Shown: positions 7,583 to 16,858 of the stretch, one piece after another
How positions within the stretch are numbered: the stretch's first letter is position 1
How the letters are laid out: each line of letters starts with the position of its first letter
DNA from: Gemmobacter aquaticus
GTDB lineage: Bacteria > Pseudomonadota > Alphaproteobacteria > Rhodobacterales > Rhodobacteraceae
Reading direction: 5' to 3'
Assembly: GCF_007859075.1 (NCBI RefSeq)
Contig: NZ_VOAK01000025.1
Coordinates: 62,001-126,000, forward strand
Length of the DNA: 64,000 nt
Position numbers and translations under genes: made by a program
Notes under the pieces: model-generated
Seen by the model: only the letters and a program-made list of their open reading frames with translations
Databases searched by the model: none
Told to the model about the DNA's origin: nothing

Positions 7583-8677
7583 ATGATCCAGACGCCATAC
7601 TACCTGATTGACCGGGCAAAGCTTGCGCGCAACATGGAGATCATTGACCGCCTGCGCACGCAGTCGGGCGCCAAGGCCTTGCTTGCGCTGAAGTGCTTTG
7701 CCACCTGGCCGGTCTTTGACCAGATGCGCGAGCATATGGACGGGACCACCTCGTCGAGCCTTTATGAGCTGCGTCTCGGGCGCGAGAAATTCGGCCGTGA
7801 AACCCACGCCTATTCGGTCGGCTGGTCCGACCACGAGATCGCCGAGGCGGTGGGCTATGCCGACAAGATCATCTTCAACTCAATCGGTCAGCTAGAGCGG
7901 TTCGACAATCAGTCCGCCCAGATCGAGCGGGGCCTGCGGCTGAACCCGCGCTTTTCCACGAGCGGCTTTGACCTGGCCGACCCGGCACGTCCGTTCAGCC
8001 GTCTGGGCGAATGGGATCAGGCCAGGATCGAGACCGTGATGGACCGCATTTCGGGCTTCATGATCCATTACAACTGCGAGAACGCCGATTTCGACCTGTT
8101 TGATCGCCAGCTTGCGCGGATCGAGGAGGAATTCGGCGGGCTTCTGAAGCGCCTGAAATGGGTCAGCCTTGGGGGCGGCATCCACTTCACCGGCGAGGGT
8201 TATCCGGTCGACCGGCTGGCCACCCGCCTGCGTGGATTTGCCGACCGTTTCGGCGTGCAGGTGTATCTTGAGCCGGGCGAGGCAGCGATCACCAATGCGG
8301 CGAGCCTCGAGGTTTCGGTGATCGACATCCTGAACAACGGCAAGGATCTGGCGATCGTCGACAGTTCGGTCGAGGCGCATATGCTTGACCTTCTTATCTA
8401 TCGCCAGTCCGCCAAGATGGAGGTGACGGGCGATCACCCCTATATGATCTGCGGCAAGTCGTGTCTGGCGGGGGACATCTTTGGTGAGTTCAGCTTCCCC
8501 GCCCCGCTGAGCGTGGGGGATCGGCTGTCGATCGCCGACGCCGCTGGCTACACGATGGTCAAGAAGAACTGGTTCAACGGCGTCAAGATGCCGTCCATCG
8601 TTGTGAAGGAACTCGACGGCTCGCTGAGCGTCAAACGTGAGTTCGGCTATGAAGACTATGCCTCAAGCCTCGGGTGA
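7583..8677 (+). CDS. nspC: Carboxynorspermidine/carboxyspermidine decarboxylase
   Basis: A PLP-dependent fold-type III (alanine-racemase-like) decarboxylase. It removes CO2 from carboxyspermidine or carboxynorspermidine in the aspartate-semialdehyde route to triamines. The 364-aa protein has the PLP lysine in AKALLALKCFATW (Lys37), the family block VSLGGGIHFTGEGYPVD, and the C-terminal catalytic loop ICGKSCLAGDIFG containing the Cys. The inner ATG (MIQTPYYLID) is preceded by GGGGGGAA and gives the family's N-terminus; a longer GTG start is not needed. The dehydrogenase that makes its substrate follows 51 bases downstream, so both steps are in one operon. Confidence 0.92.
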   Translation: MIQTPYYLIDRAKLARNMEIIDRLRTQSGAKALLALKCFATWPVFDQMREHMDGTTSSSLYELRLGREKFGRETHAYSVGWSDHEIAEAVGYADKIIFNSIGQLERFDNQSAQIERGLRLNPRFSTSGFDLADPARPFSRLGEWDQARIETVMDRISGFMIHYNCENADFDLFDRQLARIEEEFGGLLKRLKWVSLGGGIHFTGEGYPVDRLATRLRGFADRFGVQVYLEPGEAAITNAASLEVSVIDILNNGKDLAIVDSSVEAHMLDLLIYRQSAKMEVTGDHPYMICGKSCLAGDIFGEFSFPAPLSVGDRLSIADAAGYTMVKKNWFNGVKMPSIVVKELDGSLSVKREFGYEDYASSLG

Positions 8678-8728
8678 TCCGGGGCTGAACGAGGCGCTTC
8701 CCTCTGTCCTTGAAGGAGACGGTTCGAA

Positions 8729-9964
8729 GTGAAACGGAACGTGTTGATCATCGGTGCGGGTGGCGTGGCCCAGGTCGTGGCGCATAAATGTGCGCAGAAC
8801 AACGACCGGCTGGGCGACCTGCATATCGCAAGCCGCACCAAGTCCAAATGCGAGGCCATCATTGCCAGCGTTCATGAGAAGAACGCGATGAAGGTGCCCG
8901 GCGTCTTTACGGCCCATGCCGTGAACGCGATGGATCCGGCCGAGGTTGCGGCGCTGATCCGCGATACCGGCGCGCAGATCGTGATCAACGTGGGTTCTGC
9001 CTTCGTCAACATGACCGTTCTCGAGGCCTGCATAGAGACCGGCGTTGCCTATATGGACACCGCCATTCACGAGGATCCGAAGAAGATCTGCGAGACGCCG
9101 CCATGGTACGGCAACTACGAATGGCAGCGCCGCGACCGCTGCAAGGCGGCGGGTGTGACCGCGATCCTTGGCATCGGCTTCGACCCCGGTGTGGTGAATG
9201 CCTGGGCGCGCGTGGCCGAGGGGATGCTCGACAAGATCACCTCGATCGACATCGTGGACATCAACGCAGGCAGCCATGGCAAGTGGTTCGCCACCAACTT
9301 TGATCCAGAGATCAACTTCCGCGAATTTACCGGCACGGTTTATTCCTGGCAGAAGGGGGCCTGGCAGTCGAACAGCATGTTCGAGGTGGGCCGGGTCTGG
9401 AACCTGCCCGTTGTCGGCGACCAGAAGGCCTATCTGACCGGCCATGACGAAGTGCACAGCCTGTCCGCCCGCTACAAGGACGCCGATGTGCGGTTCTGGA
9501 TGGGCTTTGGCGATCACTACATCAACGTCTTTACCGTGCTGAAAAACCTCGGTCTTCTGTCCGAAAAGCCCGTGAAGACTGCCGAGGGGCTGGAGGTCGT
9601 GCCGCTTAAGGTCGTGAAGGCGGTTCTGCCCGATCCGGCCAGCCTTGCGCCGAACTATACCGGCAAGACCTGCATCGGTGATGTGGTCCGGGGCCTCAAG
9701 GATGGCGCGGAAAAAGAGATCCTGATCTACAACGTGGCCGATCACAAGGAAGCCTATGAAGAGGTCGGCGCGCAGGGCATCAGCTATACTGCAGGCGTCC
9801 CGCCCGTGGCCGCCGCCATTCTGATCGCAGACGGTACCTGGGATGTTGGGACGATGGTCAATGTCGAGGAGCTTGATCCGCGACCGTTCATCAATCTGTT
9901 GAACACGATGGGCCTGCCGAGCCGCATCAAGGACGAGACCGGCGACCGCGCGCTGGAGTTCTGA
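8729..9964 (+). CDS. Carboxynorspermidine/carboxyspermidine synthase (saccharopine-dehydrogenase-like)
   Basis: This enzyme condenses aspartate beta-semialdehyde with a diamine using NADPH to give a carboxy-triamine, which the upstream decarboxylase converts to spermidine or norspermidine. The 411-aa protein has an N-terminal Rossmann motif VLIIGAGGVAQVVAHKCAQN and the family's GIGFDPGVVNAWARVAEG block. The long C-terminal domain ends RPFINLLNTMGLPSRIKDETGD. The start is a GTG with AAGGAG about 10 bases upstream. The gene follows nspC in an operon. A tight GC hairpin separates it from the convergent holA. Confidence 0.9.
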   Translation: MKRNVLIIGAGGVAQVVAHKCAQNNDRLGDLHIASRTKSKCEAIIASVHEKNAMKVPGVFTAHAVNAMDPAEVAALIRDTGAQIVINVGSAFVNMTVLEACIETGVAYMDTAIHEDPKKICETPPWYGNYEWQRRDRCKAAGVTAILGIGFDPGVVNAWARVAEGMLDKITSIDIVDINAGSHGKWFATNFDPEINFREFTGTVYSWQKGAWQSNSMFEVGRVWNLPVVGDQKAYLTGHDEVHSLSARYKDADVRFWMGFGDHYINVFTVLKNLGLLSEKPVKTAEGLEVVPLKVVKAVLPDPASLAPNYTGKTCIGDVVRGLKDGAEKEILIYNVADHKEAYEEVGAQGISYTAGVPPVAAAILIADGTWDVGTMVNVEELDPRPFINLLNTMGLPSRIKDETGDRALEF

Positions 9965-9970
9965 TCAAGC

Positions 9971-9993
9971 GCCGGGGGCTTCGCGCCCCCGGC
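9971..9993. terminator. Bidirectional hairpin between convergent genes
   Basis: A perfect 9-bp stem GCCGGGGGC/GCCCCCGGC with a 5-nt loop begins just after the stop of the carboxyspermidine synthase and 4 bases from the holA stop. It lacks a T-tract, so termination strength is uncertain, but its position suits both converging transcripts. Confidence 0.55.
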
Positions 9994-9997
9994 CCCC

Positions 9998-10999
9998 CTA
10001 CCTCTTCATCATCGCAAGACGGATCAGCGCCCGTTCCATGACGGCCATCGCCGGCGCCTTTGAAGAAGATCGCAGCGTCAGGTCGGTCTCCACGATCAGG
10101 CCCAAGGCATCCTCCAGTCGGCGCACGCCCCAGTCACTCGCCTGACGGGCGATGCGGTCCTTGCGGGGGCCGCGCAGCCGGAATGAGGCGGGGCCACGCG
10201 GGTCAACCGCGAGGGCATGGAGCAGCCGGAAGTGGCGCATGGCGAAAATGCACAGTGTGACGGGCTGCACGCCCTGACCCTCAAGCCGTCGCATGATCTG
10301 GCCCACTTGGGCGCCGCGGCCTTCGGAGACAGCGTCGAGTACATCATCCACCTCGGCCTCGAGCGTTGCGGGGGCCATGGCGGCGACATCGGCGCTTGTC
10401 AGGGCTGTGGCATCGCCCCATTTGTAGAGCGCGATCTTTTCCACGGTTTGCCGAAAATCCCCCGGGTCCAACTCTTTCGCCAGCGACAAGAGATCGGTCA
10501 TCGCCTCGCGGTCAATCTCTGTCAGGCCGCTTTTGCGCAGCGTGGCCTCGATCTCCTCGCGTGAGGGTGGGTCATCATAGATGCCGATGCAGCGGGCGGT
10601 GGGGTGCGCCTCGAACAGCTTGACCAGCGTGGATTTGGCGGTCAGCGACGAGGAGGTAATCACGATCTGTGCGTCACCTGGCCGCCAGTCCTTCAGCGCC
10701 TCGGTGACTGCAGAGGCGAGCGTGTCGGTCGCATCCTCGACAAAGGCCACGCGAGGGCCGGGAAAGAAACCTTGCGCCTTCATGGCATCCATGAGCGCGG
10801 CGGGGTCCTTGCGGACATCGGCGCCTTGCAGCCGGGCAAGGCGCATTTCGCCTTCCCCTTCGGGCCCGATCAACGCAAGGATCACTTCCTGACGGCGCAG
10901 CGCCACGCGCATCGCATCCTGCCCGAAGATCAGCAGTCCCGCCGCGGTTGGGTCGGGCTTGCCGAAATAGGCGACTGCCGCGGCGCCCGTCAGCTTCAT
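9998..10999 (-). CDS. holA: DNA polymerase III delta subunit HolA
   Basis: The delta subunit is the clamp-opening component of the replicative clamp loader. The 333-aa product begins [20 protein letters not shown]. It has the family pattern of a degenerate AAA+ N-terminus (LLIFGQDAMRVALRRQEV), the FVEDATD...IVITSSSLTAKSTLVKLFEA core and a helical C-terminal collar region. Its ATG overlaps the lptE stop in an ATGA arrangement, the conserved leuS-lptE-holA order of Gram-negatives. The open frame extends into lptE but those codons are not used. Confidence 0.92.
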   Translation of the reverse strand: MKLTGAAAVAYFGKPDPTAAGLLIFGQDAMRVALRRQEVILALIGPEGEGEMRLARLQGADVRKDPAALMDAMKAQGFFPGPRVAFVEDATDTLASAVTEALKDWRPGDAQIVITSSSLTAKSTLVKLFEAHPTARCIGIYDDPPSREEIEATLRKSGLTEIDREAMTDLLSLAKELDPGDFRQTVEKIALYKWGDATALTSADVAAMAPATLEAEVDDVLDAVSEGRGAQVGQIMRRLEGQGVQPVTLCIFAMRHFRLLHALAVDPRGPASFRLRGPRKDRIARQASDWGVRRLEDALGLIVETDLTLRSSSKAPAMAVMERALIRLAMMKR

Positions 11000-11481
11000 C
11001 GCAGGCTGCCGACCGAGGCCACCAGACGTGTGACAATCTGATCGGCGAGAATTCGCATCAGGCGATAGGCCGCGTCCTCTTCTGCCGACAGACCCGAGAC
11101 GGTCGACCCTGTTGCCGACCATGCGGTGAAGCTTTGTGCCACGCCCTCGGTCAGGCGGTTGCCATCCATGTCGCTAAGCTGCCAGTCGATCCGGCCACGC
11201 AAGTGATAGCGCGTGATGGCGTTTTCAGGCGTCACGCCCACGCCCACACGATCCGTCCGGATCTGGTAGGACAGGTTGAAGCGCGGGTTCGACGGACGGC
11301 CCAGTCGTTCTTCCAACCGTTCGACCAGATCAAACCCGTCCTTGGTATCGGGGCTGTCAACCCGCACGGCGCCCTGCAGCGCGGCCGCTGGTCCGCCGGG
11401 GGCATAGGCAGGCGTAAAGGTGCAGCCCGCGAGGGCGGCACCGGCCATGGTCATAAAGTTACGGCGTTTATACCACGACAT
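10996..11481 (-). CDS. lptE: LPS assembly lipoprotein LptE
   Basis: LptE plugs the LptD barrel and helps insert lipopolysaccharide in the outer leaflet. The 161-aa precursor has a lipoprotein signal with lipobox ALAGC (Cys20), so it is lipidated. The mature domain contains the typical [19 protein letters not shown]...LRGRIDWQL region. The first 14 bases lie within the end of leuS, and its stop overlaps the holA start, so the three are translationally coupled. The signal peptide starts with a twin-arginine-like KRRNFM stretch, unusual but weak as a Tat signal. Confidence 0.88.
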   Translation of the reverse strand: MSWYKRRNFMTMAGAALAGCTFTPAYAPGGPAAALQGAVRVDSPDTKDGFDLVERLEERLGRPSNPRFNLSYQIRTDRVGVGVTPENAITRYHLRGRIDWQLSDMDGNRLTEGVAQSFTAWSATGSTVSGLSAEEDAAYRLMRILADQIVTRLVASVGSLR

Positions 11482-14023
11482 TGATGATGCGGCCCGGGAC
11501 GACGATGATCTTCTTCACCGGCTGGCCGGCAAGGAACCTGACCACATCCTCGTCGGCCAGCGCAATCTTTTCAACCTCGGCGGCGGGCATGGTCTTTGGC
11601 ACGCTGATTTCCGCCCGGCGCTTGCCGTTGATCTGGATCGGCAGCGTGACATTGTCCTCAACCAGCAGGGCAGGGTCTGCCTTCGGCCATGGCGCGCGCG
11701 CGACCAGACCTTCGCCGCCCAGCATCACCCAGACCTCTTCGGCCAGATGCGGGACCATGGGCGACATGAGCTGTGCCATGGTGCGCATGGCGTCGCGCTT
11801 GGCCCCGCCCCCCGCCTTCGACTTCGACAGCGTATTGGTAAAGGCGTAGAGCGCCGCGACCGATTTGTTGAAGGCAAAGCCCTCGATCCCCTGGGTCACG
11901 TCCTGAATGGCGCGGGCGGCGGCGCGGGCCAGAGCGATATCCTCATCGCCCGCAGGCGTCTCATCGCGGCTGATCTCGTCGGCCAGACGCCAGACCCGGC
12001 CCAGATGCTTCGCCGTCGCCTCGGCACCGGCTGAAGTCCATTCCACATCCCGCTCGGGTGGGCTGTCCGACATCACGAACCAGCGCGCGGTATCGGCGCC
12101 GAAATCGCGGATGATGTTCATCGGATCGACGACATTCTTCTTGGACTTGGACATCTTGGCCGAGGGGATTACCTCGACGGCCGTGCCATCGGCCAGCGTG
12201 GCGCCAGTCTCAGAGCGGATCACATCCTCGGGCAGGTGATAGACCGGGCGACCATTGCCATCCCGCGTCAGGTAGATCTCATGCGTCACCATGCCTTGGG
12301 TGAAGAGCGCGTTGAACGGCTCGCGCGCCTTGGCGGGCAGGTGGCCCGTCTCGTTCATCGCGCGGGCGAAGAAGCGGCTGTAAAGCAGGTGCAGAATCGC
12401 GTGCTCGATGCCGCCGATGTACTGGTCGACGTTCATCCAGTAGTCGGCATCCTCGGCCACGGTGGGGGTATTGGCGCGCGGCGCGGTGAAGCGGGCATAG
12501 TACCAGGACGAATCGACGAAGGTGTCCATCGTGTCGGTTTCGCGTCTGGCCGCAGCCCCGCATTTCGGGCAGGTGGTCTTGGCCCAGGTCGGGTGGCGAT
12601 CCAGCGGATTGCCCGGCTTGTCGAAGCTGACATCATAGGGCAACTCGACCGGCAGGTTTTCCTTCTTCTCGGGCACGACGCCGCAGGTCGCGCAATGCAC
12701 AACCGGGATCGGGCATCCCCAGTAGCGCTGCCGCGACACGCCCCAGTCCCGCAGCCGGAACTTCGTCACGCCCTGTCCAAAGCCGCGCTGTTCGGCAAGC
12801 GCGATGGCCTCGGCCACGCCTTCGTCGCCGGTCATCAGGGTGCTGCCGTTGACGCCACGAATGTAGCGCACCCGCTCGGACTTCATCGGGGTGAAAGCTT
12901 CCGTCAGCGTGGTTTCATCGGTGCCTTCGGCCACAAAGACGGGCGTGATCGGCAGGTGATACTTGGTGGCGAATTCAAAGTCCCGCTGGTCATGGGCGGG
13001 GCAGCCGAAGATCGCGCCGGTGCCATAGTCCATCAGGATGAAGTTGGCGATGTAGACGGGCAATTCCCAAGCCGGATCAAGCGGATGCCTGACGCGGATG
13101 CCGGTATCAAGCCCCAGCTTCTCGGCCGTCTGCAGCGCCTCTTCGCTGGTGCCCACGCGCCGACATTCGGCGACAAAGGCCGCGATCGCGGGGTTCGTCG
13201 CCTCAAGCGCCTTGGCCAGCGGATGGTCAGGGCTGATCCCGGCAAAAGAGGCGCCCATCAGCGTGTCGGGACGGGTGGTATAGACCTCCAGCCGGTCGAA
13301 TCCGGCAGGGGCGCCCACGGTATCAAAGCTGAACTGCAGCCCGCGCGACTTGCCGATCCAGTTGGCCTGCATCAGGCGCACCTTTTCCGGCCAGTCCTTC
13401 AGACCATCCAGCGCATCCAAGAGATCGCCCGCCATGTCGCTGATCTTGAAGAACCACTGCGTGAGCTCGCGCCGTTCGACCGCCGCGCCCGAGCGCCAGC
13501 CCTTGCCGTCGATCACCTGCTCATTGGCAAGCACGGTCATGTCGACCGGGTCCCAGTTGACCACGGCCGCCTTGCGATAGACGAGGCCCCTTTCCATCAT
13601 GTCGATGAACATGGCCTGCTGCTGACCGTAGTATTCCGGATCGCAGGTGGCGAACTCGCGGCTCCAGTCGATCGACAGACCTAGCGGTTTCATCTGACCG
13701 CGCATGTCGGCGATATTGCCGTAGGTCCAGTCCTTCGGGTGGCCACCACGTTCCATCGCGGCATTCTCGGCTGGCATGCCGAAGGCGTCCCAGCCCATCG
13801 GGTGCAGCACCGAATAGCCGCAGGAGGATTTGTAGCGCGCGACCACGTCGCCCATGGTGTAATTGCGCACATGGCCCATATGGATGCGCCCCGAAGGATA
13901 GGGGAACATCTCGAGCACGTAGTATTTCGGGCGGGCTGCGTCGCGCGTGGCGGTGAAAACCCCGGCCTTGTCCCAGGCCTCTTGCCATTTCGCCTCGATC
14001 AGGCCGGGTTCGTAGCGCGACAT
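11468..14023 (-). CDS. leuS: Leucyl-tRNA synthetase
   Basis: A class I aminoacyl-tRNA synthetase that charges tRNA-Leu. The 851-aa protein has the HIGH-type motif HMGHVRNY (residues 48-55) after [10 protein letters not shown]. The CP1 editing domain includes [13 protein letters not shown], and a zinc-type CxxC pair is present (CATC and CPKC). The KMSKS loop [13 protein letters not shown] lies near residue 624, and a C-terminal anticodon-binding region follows. The length is normal. The start ATG begins the invariant [18 protein letters not shown]. It is the first gene of the leuS-lptE-holA operon. Confidence 0.97.
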   Translation of the reverse strand: MSRYEPGLIEAKWQEAWDKAGVFTATRDAARPKYYVLEMFPYPSGRIHMGHVRNYTMGDVVARYKSSCGYSVLHPMGWDAFGMPAENAAMERGGHPKDWTYGNIADMRGQMKPLGLSIDWSREFATCDPEYYGQQQAMFIDMMERGLVYRKAAVVNWDPVDMTVLANEQVIDGKGWRSGAAVERRELTQWFFKISDMAGDLLDALDGLKDWPEKVRLMQANWIGKSRGLQFSFDTVGAPAGFDRLEVYTTRPDTLMGASFAGISPDHPLAKALEATNPAIAAFVAECRRVGTSEEALQTAEKLGLDTGIRVRHPLDPAWELPVYIANFILMDYGTGAIFGCPAHDQRDFEFATKYHLPITPVFVAEGTDETTLTEAFTPMKSERVRYIRGVNGSTLMTGDEGVAEAIALAEQRGFGQGVTKFRLRDWGVSRQRYWGCPIPVVHCATCGVVPEKKENLPVELPYDVSFDKPGNPLDRHPTWAKTTCPKCGAAARRETDTMDTFVDSSWYYARFTAPRANTPTVAEDADYWMNVDQYIGGIEHAILHLLYSRFFARAMNETGHLPAKAREPFNALFTQGMVTHEIYLTRDGNGRPVYHLPEDVIRSETGATLADGTAVEVIPSAKMSKSKKNVVDPMNIIRDFGADTARWFVMSDSPPERDVEWTSAGAEATAKHLGRVWRLADEISRDETPAGDEDIALARAAARAIQDVTQGIEGFAFNKSVAALYAFTNTLSKSKAGGGAKRDAMRTMAQLMSPMVPHLAEEVWVMLGGEGLVARAPWPKADPALLVEDNVTLPIQINGKRRAEISVPKTMPAAEVEKIALADEDVVRFLAGQPVKKIIVVPGRIINVVV

Positions 14024-14138
14024 GCTTGCCTCATTCCACAGGATTGCCGGGCGGAATTACACCGATGGCGCAGCAAAGGTCCAGCCCGGGCAGACGTTAT
14101 CGCCCGTGACAGTCGCGCTTGACGGCGGTGCGGGCGCC

Positions 14139-14684
14139 TTACAGCTGGCTGTCGCGGACCCGAAGGGCCCGCGCACGGGTCAGGATCGCATCCTCGACCG
14201 CGCGCTGCGTCTCGGTCGAGACGGCGGCGCCACCCCGGCCCTGCAGCGACACCTTCAGCGACCGGGCATCAAGCGCGGGGTCGCTGACGTAGATGGTGGC
14301 GCGATAGGTGCGCCCGCCACCCGGCGGGGTGCCATAGCCGGTGACGATCACACCGGTGAACGGGTCGACGGATTCGATCGGCAGGAAGTTCAGCACCTCG
14401 AGCGAGGCCTGCCAGAGGTATTTGTTCACCTCGACCGTGGTGTTGGGGTCGTTGGCGTTCGAGAACAGATCCCAGATGGTCGAGTCGGTATCGTCGAAAC
14501 CATCATTGCCCTTGCGCGACTTCTCCAGCGCCTCGGCCTGGGCCTGCGATGCGGCGCGGCGATCGTAGTCCGTGGCGCTTGGGGCGGCATCCCCGCCGAA
14601 TGGGTTGGATCCAAAGCCGCCGCCGCAGCCCGAAAGCAGCAGAACGATACACCCTGCGGATGCAGCCAGGCCTTTGACGTTCAT
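14139..14684 (-). CDS. DUF3576 lipoprotein
   Basis: The 181-aa precursor has a lipoprotein signal peptide ending in the lipobox LLSGC. A Gly-rich linker and the DUF3576 domain follow (VNKYLWQASLEVLNFLPIESVDPFTGVIVTGYG...RATIYVSDPALDARSLKV). The family is conserved in alphaproteobacteria, usually just upstream of leuS as here, but no biochemical role is established. The spacing to leuS is 115 bases, so co-transcription with the leuS-lptE-holA outer-membrane operon is plausible. The inner ATG is chosen because GGGGA sits 6-8 bases upstream and it places the signal peptide at the N-terminus. Confidence 0.88.
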   Translation of the reverse strand: MNVKGLAASAGCIVLLLSGCGGGFGSNPFGGDAAPSATDYDRRAASQAQAEALEKSRKGNDGFDDTDSTIWDLFSNANDPNTTVEVNKYLWQASLEVLNFLPIESVDPFTGVIVTGYGTPPGGGRTYRATIYVSDPALDARSLKVSLQGRGGAAVSTETQRAVEDAILTRARALRVRDSQL

Positions 14685-15078
14685 TCCCGTCCCCTTGTCC
14701 GTGTCCACTGCTGTCTATACCGAGCAAACAAGGGCGAACAAGGCTTTTTGGTGCGCCGAGTCTTCGGCGAAGGGGCAAGCGATGAATCGTTCGCGCGCGA
14801 GGGGGCGTCGTATGGTTATGCGCCTTTGCGCCGAAAAGTCCTTTGACATCAAGTGGAACAAAGTGATTTGCGGCCTGCTGCGCCGATGCCCGGCTGCCGC
14901 GGGGGCAGGCGGAATCGGGCCGATACCGGGACTGTGGCATTGCTGCACCATAGTTTTCTCGTTTGCCCGGATCACGGCCTGATCGATTGCAATCGGTCGG
15001 TGTTGCGTCGAAAAGAGGTTCATACCCAATTCGGATTCCCCTGAGTTGGGCCGCACCTTGAGACAACGAGGGAAAACG
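14685..15078 (+). other. 394-base intergenic region upstream of the porin
   Basis: No gene was found here. The region separates the divergent DUF3576 and porin genes and is AT-richer than its surroundings. It contains TTGACA with ATTTGC 17 bases further (a weak promoter pair near 14844) and a near-perfect 18-bp palindrome at 14981-14998 centred on CGATTGCAATCG. It also has a GAGGG Shine-Dalgarno just before the porin ATG. Its length suggests a long regulated 5' region. Confidence 0.5.
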
Positions 15079-16104
15079 ATGAAAAAGATTCTTCTGGCGA
15101 CCAGCATCCTCGCTGCGACCACCGGCTTCGCCGCCGCTGAAATCACCCTGTCGGGTGACGCCCGTATGGGTGTGGTTGACTACGGCAACGATCCGGAATT
15201 CAGCGCTCGCGCCCGCGTTCGCTTCACGATGGCTGGTGAGACCGATGGCGGTCTGGCTTTCGGCGCAACCTTCCGCGCTGACCAAGCTACCGACGCCAAA
15301 GGCAACGAAGACATGTCGGCTGGCACCGTCTACGTGCAAGGCGAATTCGGCAAGTTCGAAATGGGTGACGTGGCTTCGGCTGCTGAAGCCGCTTTCGGCG
15401 ACCTGGATGGCGTTGGCTACACCGGCCTGAACGACTACTCGGACATCACCTACATCAACGGTGACGGCGGCGACGCCGACTCGCGTGGTTCGGTCAGCCT
15501 CAACCCGGTCAACCAAGGCACCGGCTCGCTGTTCTCGTACAGCAACGCTGGCTTCGGCTTCTACGTCGGTCTGTTTGACGGCGTGGCAAACGGCCTGAGC
15601 TCGGTCTACGAAGACGCTGGCTTCGACGCTTCGACCGTTGACAGCGACATGAGCTACTCGGTTGCTCTGTCGTACGGCACCGACACCTGGTCGGCTGGCA
15701 TCGGTTACCTGGCCAACGGCGACTTCACCGTTGACGGCACCACCCCCGGCGGCGCTCCGATCACCGCTGACGCTGACGGCGCTGAGCAGATCATCGTTGC
15801 TGGTTCGGGCACCTTCGGCGCGACCACTGTCAAAGCCTACTACTCGGACTTCGACAACTGGTACTTCGACAACTCGTACGGCCTGTCGGTCACCTACGCT
15901 GCTGACGCTCTGTCGTTCACCGGCTATGCCCGTCGCGACTCGGACGTTCTGGCTGCTCTGACCACCGACCGCACCGACCAAGACTCGTTCGGTCTGGGCG
16001 TTGCCTACGACCTGGGCGGCGGCGCTGCTCTGAAAGCTGGTATCGTCGACTCCGACTGGGAAGACGACACCATCTTCGACGCTGGTATCACGATGTCGTT
16101 CTGA
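15079..16104 (+). CDS. Outer membrane porin (Rhodobacter type)
   Basis: A general diffusion porin of the Gram-negative porin family seen in Rhodobacter capsulatus and Paracoccus. The 341-aa precursor has a signal peptide (MKKILLATSILAATTGFAAA, cleavage before Glu21). A 16-stranded-barrel-like mature chain follows with many alternating aromatic/Gly strands, starting EITLSGDARMGVVDYG and ending in the C-terminal phenylalanine (AGITMSF) required for barrel insertion. Codon use is strikingly unlike the neighbours: heavy use of GCT, CGT and TTC/TAC/AAC codons, the hallmark of very high expression. It is monocistronic and followed by a strong terminator. Confidence 0.93.
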   Translation: MKKILLATSILAATTGFAAAEITLSGDARMGVVDYGNDPEFSARARVRFTMAGETDGGLAFGATFRADQATDAKGNEDMSAGTVYVQGEFGKFEMGDVASAAEAAFGDLDGVGYTGLNDYSDITYINGDGGDADSRGSVSLNPVNQGTGSLFSYSNAGFGFYVGLFDGVANGLSSVYEDAGFDASTVDSDMSYSVALSYGTDTWSAGIGYLANGDFTVDGTTPGGAPITADADGAEQIIVAGSGTFGATTVKAYYSDFDNWYFDNSYGLSVTYAADALSFTGYARRDSDVLAALTTDRTDQDSFGLGVAYDLGGGAALKAGIVDSDWEDDTIFDAGITMSF

Positions 16105-16126
16105 TCCTAACGGATCGAATGAAAGG

Positions 16127-16157
16127 AAGGGCGGGGTTCACCCCGCCCTTTTCTTTT
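16127..16157 (+). terminator. Strong intrinsic terminator of the porin gene
   Basis: A perfect 10-bp stem AAGGGCGGGG/CCCCGCCCTT with a TTCA tetraloop is followed by TTCTTTT, 22 bases after the porin stop codon. Confidence 0.92.
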
Positions 16158-16201
16158 GCGCTGCCCCATGGCACCCCTTCGCCAAGGAATGGAGGCGAAC
16201 C

Positions 16202-16858
16202 ATGTCATTGGCAGAAATCAAAGGCCGAATCGCAACGGCCGAGTCGGCCGCAGGTCGGGCTCCTGGTTCAGTCACGCTGATCGCGGTGTCAAAGGTTCAA
16301 CCGCTGGACCGGGTGATTGCGGCGCTGGACCAAGGTCAACGGGTTTTTGGCGAGAATTACGTGCAAGAGGCCGCGGCCAAGTGGCCAGACCTGCGCGCCC
16401 GTTTTGCTGGGGTTGAGTTGCACATGATCGGACCGCTGCAGACCAACAAGGCAAAGCCCGCGCTCGAACTGTTTGACGTGATCCACACCCTCGACCGGCC
16501 CTCCTTGGCCGAGCGTCTGGCACGCCTGGCCCAGGATCGTGGCGCCTGCCCGGACCTGTTCGTCCAAGTCAATACCGGCGCCGAACCCCAGAAGGCCGGA
16601 ATTCTGCCGGATGATGCGGACGGGTTCATCGCCTCCTGCCGTGCGCTCGACCTGCCAGTGCGTGGTCTGATGTGCATCCCGCCGGAGGATGAGGATAGCA
16701 CGCCGCACTTCAGGCATCTGGCGACGATTGCCGCTAGAAACGGGCTCACCGGGCTTTCGATGGGCATGAGTGGCGACTTTGAGACCGCCATTGCCGAGGG
16801 CGCTACCCATGTGCGCGTCGGTAGCGCGATCTTTGGCGCCCGCGCGGCGCGGGCCTGA
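16202..16858 (+). CDS. YggS/PROSC family PLP homeostasis protein
   Basis: A single-domain fold-type III PLP-binding protein that helps keep pyridoxal phosphate and amino-acid pools balanced; no catalytic activity is established for the family. The 218-aa product has the PLP lysine in TLIAVSKVQPL (Lys31), FGENYVQEAAAKW, HMIGPLQTNKA and the terminal GLSMGMSGDFETAIAEGATHVRVGSAIFG phosphate-binding block. Its stop codon directly abuts the stop of the convergent amylosucrase gene, with no intergenic base. Confidence 0.93.
   Translation: MSLAEIKGRIATAESAAGRAPGSVTLIAVSKVQPLDRVIAALDQGQRVFGENYVQEAAAKWPDLRARFAGVELHMIGPLQTNKAKPALELFDVIHTLDRPSLAERLARLAQDRGACPDLFVQVNTGAEPQKAGILPDDADGFIASCRALDLPVRGLMCIPPEDEDSTPHFRHLATIAARNGLTGLSMGMSGDFETAIAEGATHVRVGSAIFGARAARA

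Noticed and set aside
14503-15981. Very long open frame (about 490 codons) antisense to the porin gene.
   Set aside because: It is a by-product of the porin's codon bias; the sense frame has a signal peptide, C-terminal Phe and terminator, while the antisense product has no recognisable domain.
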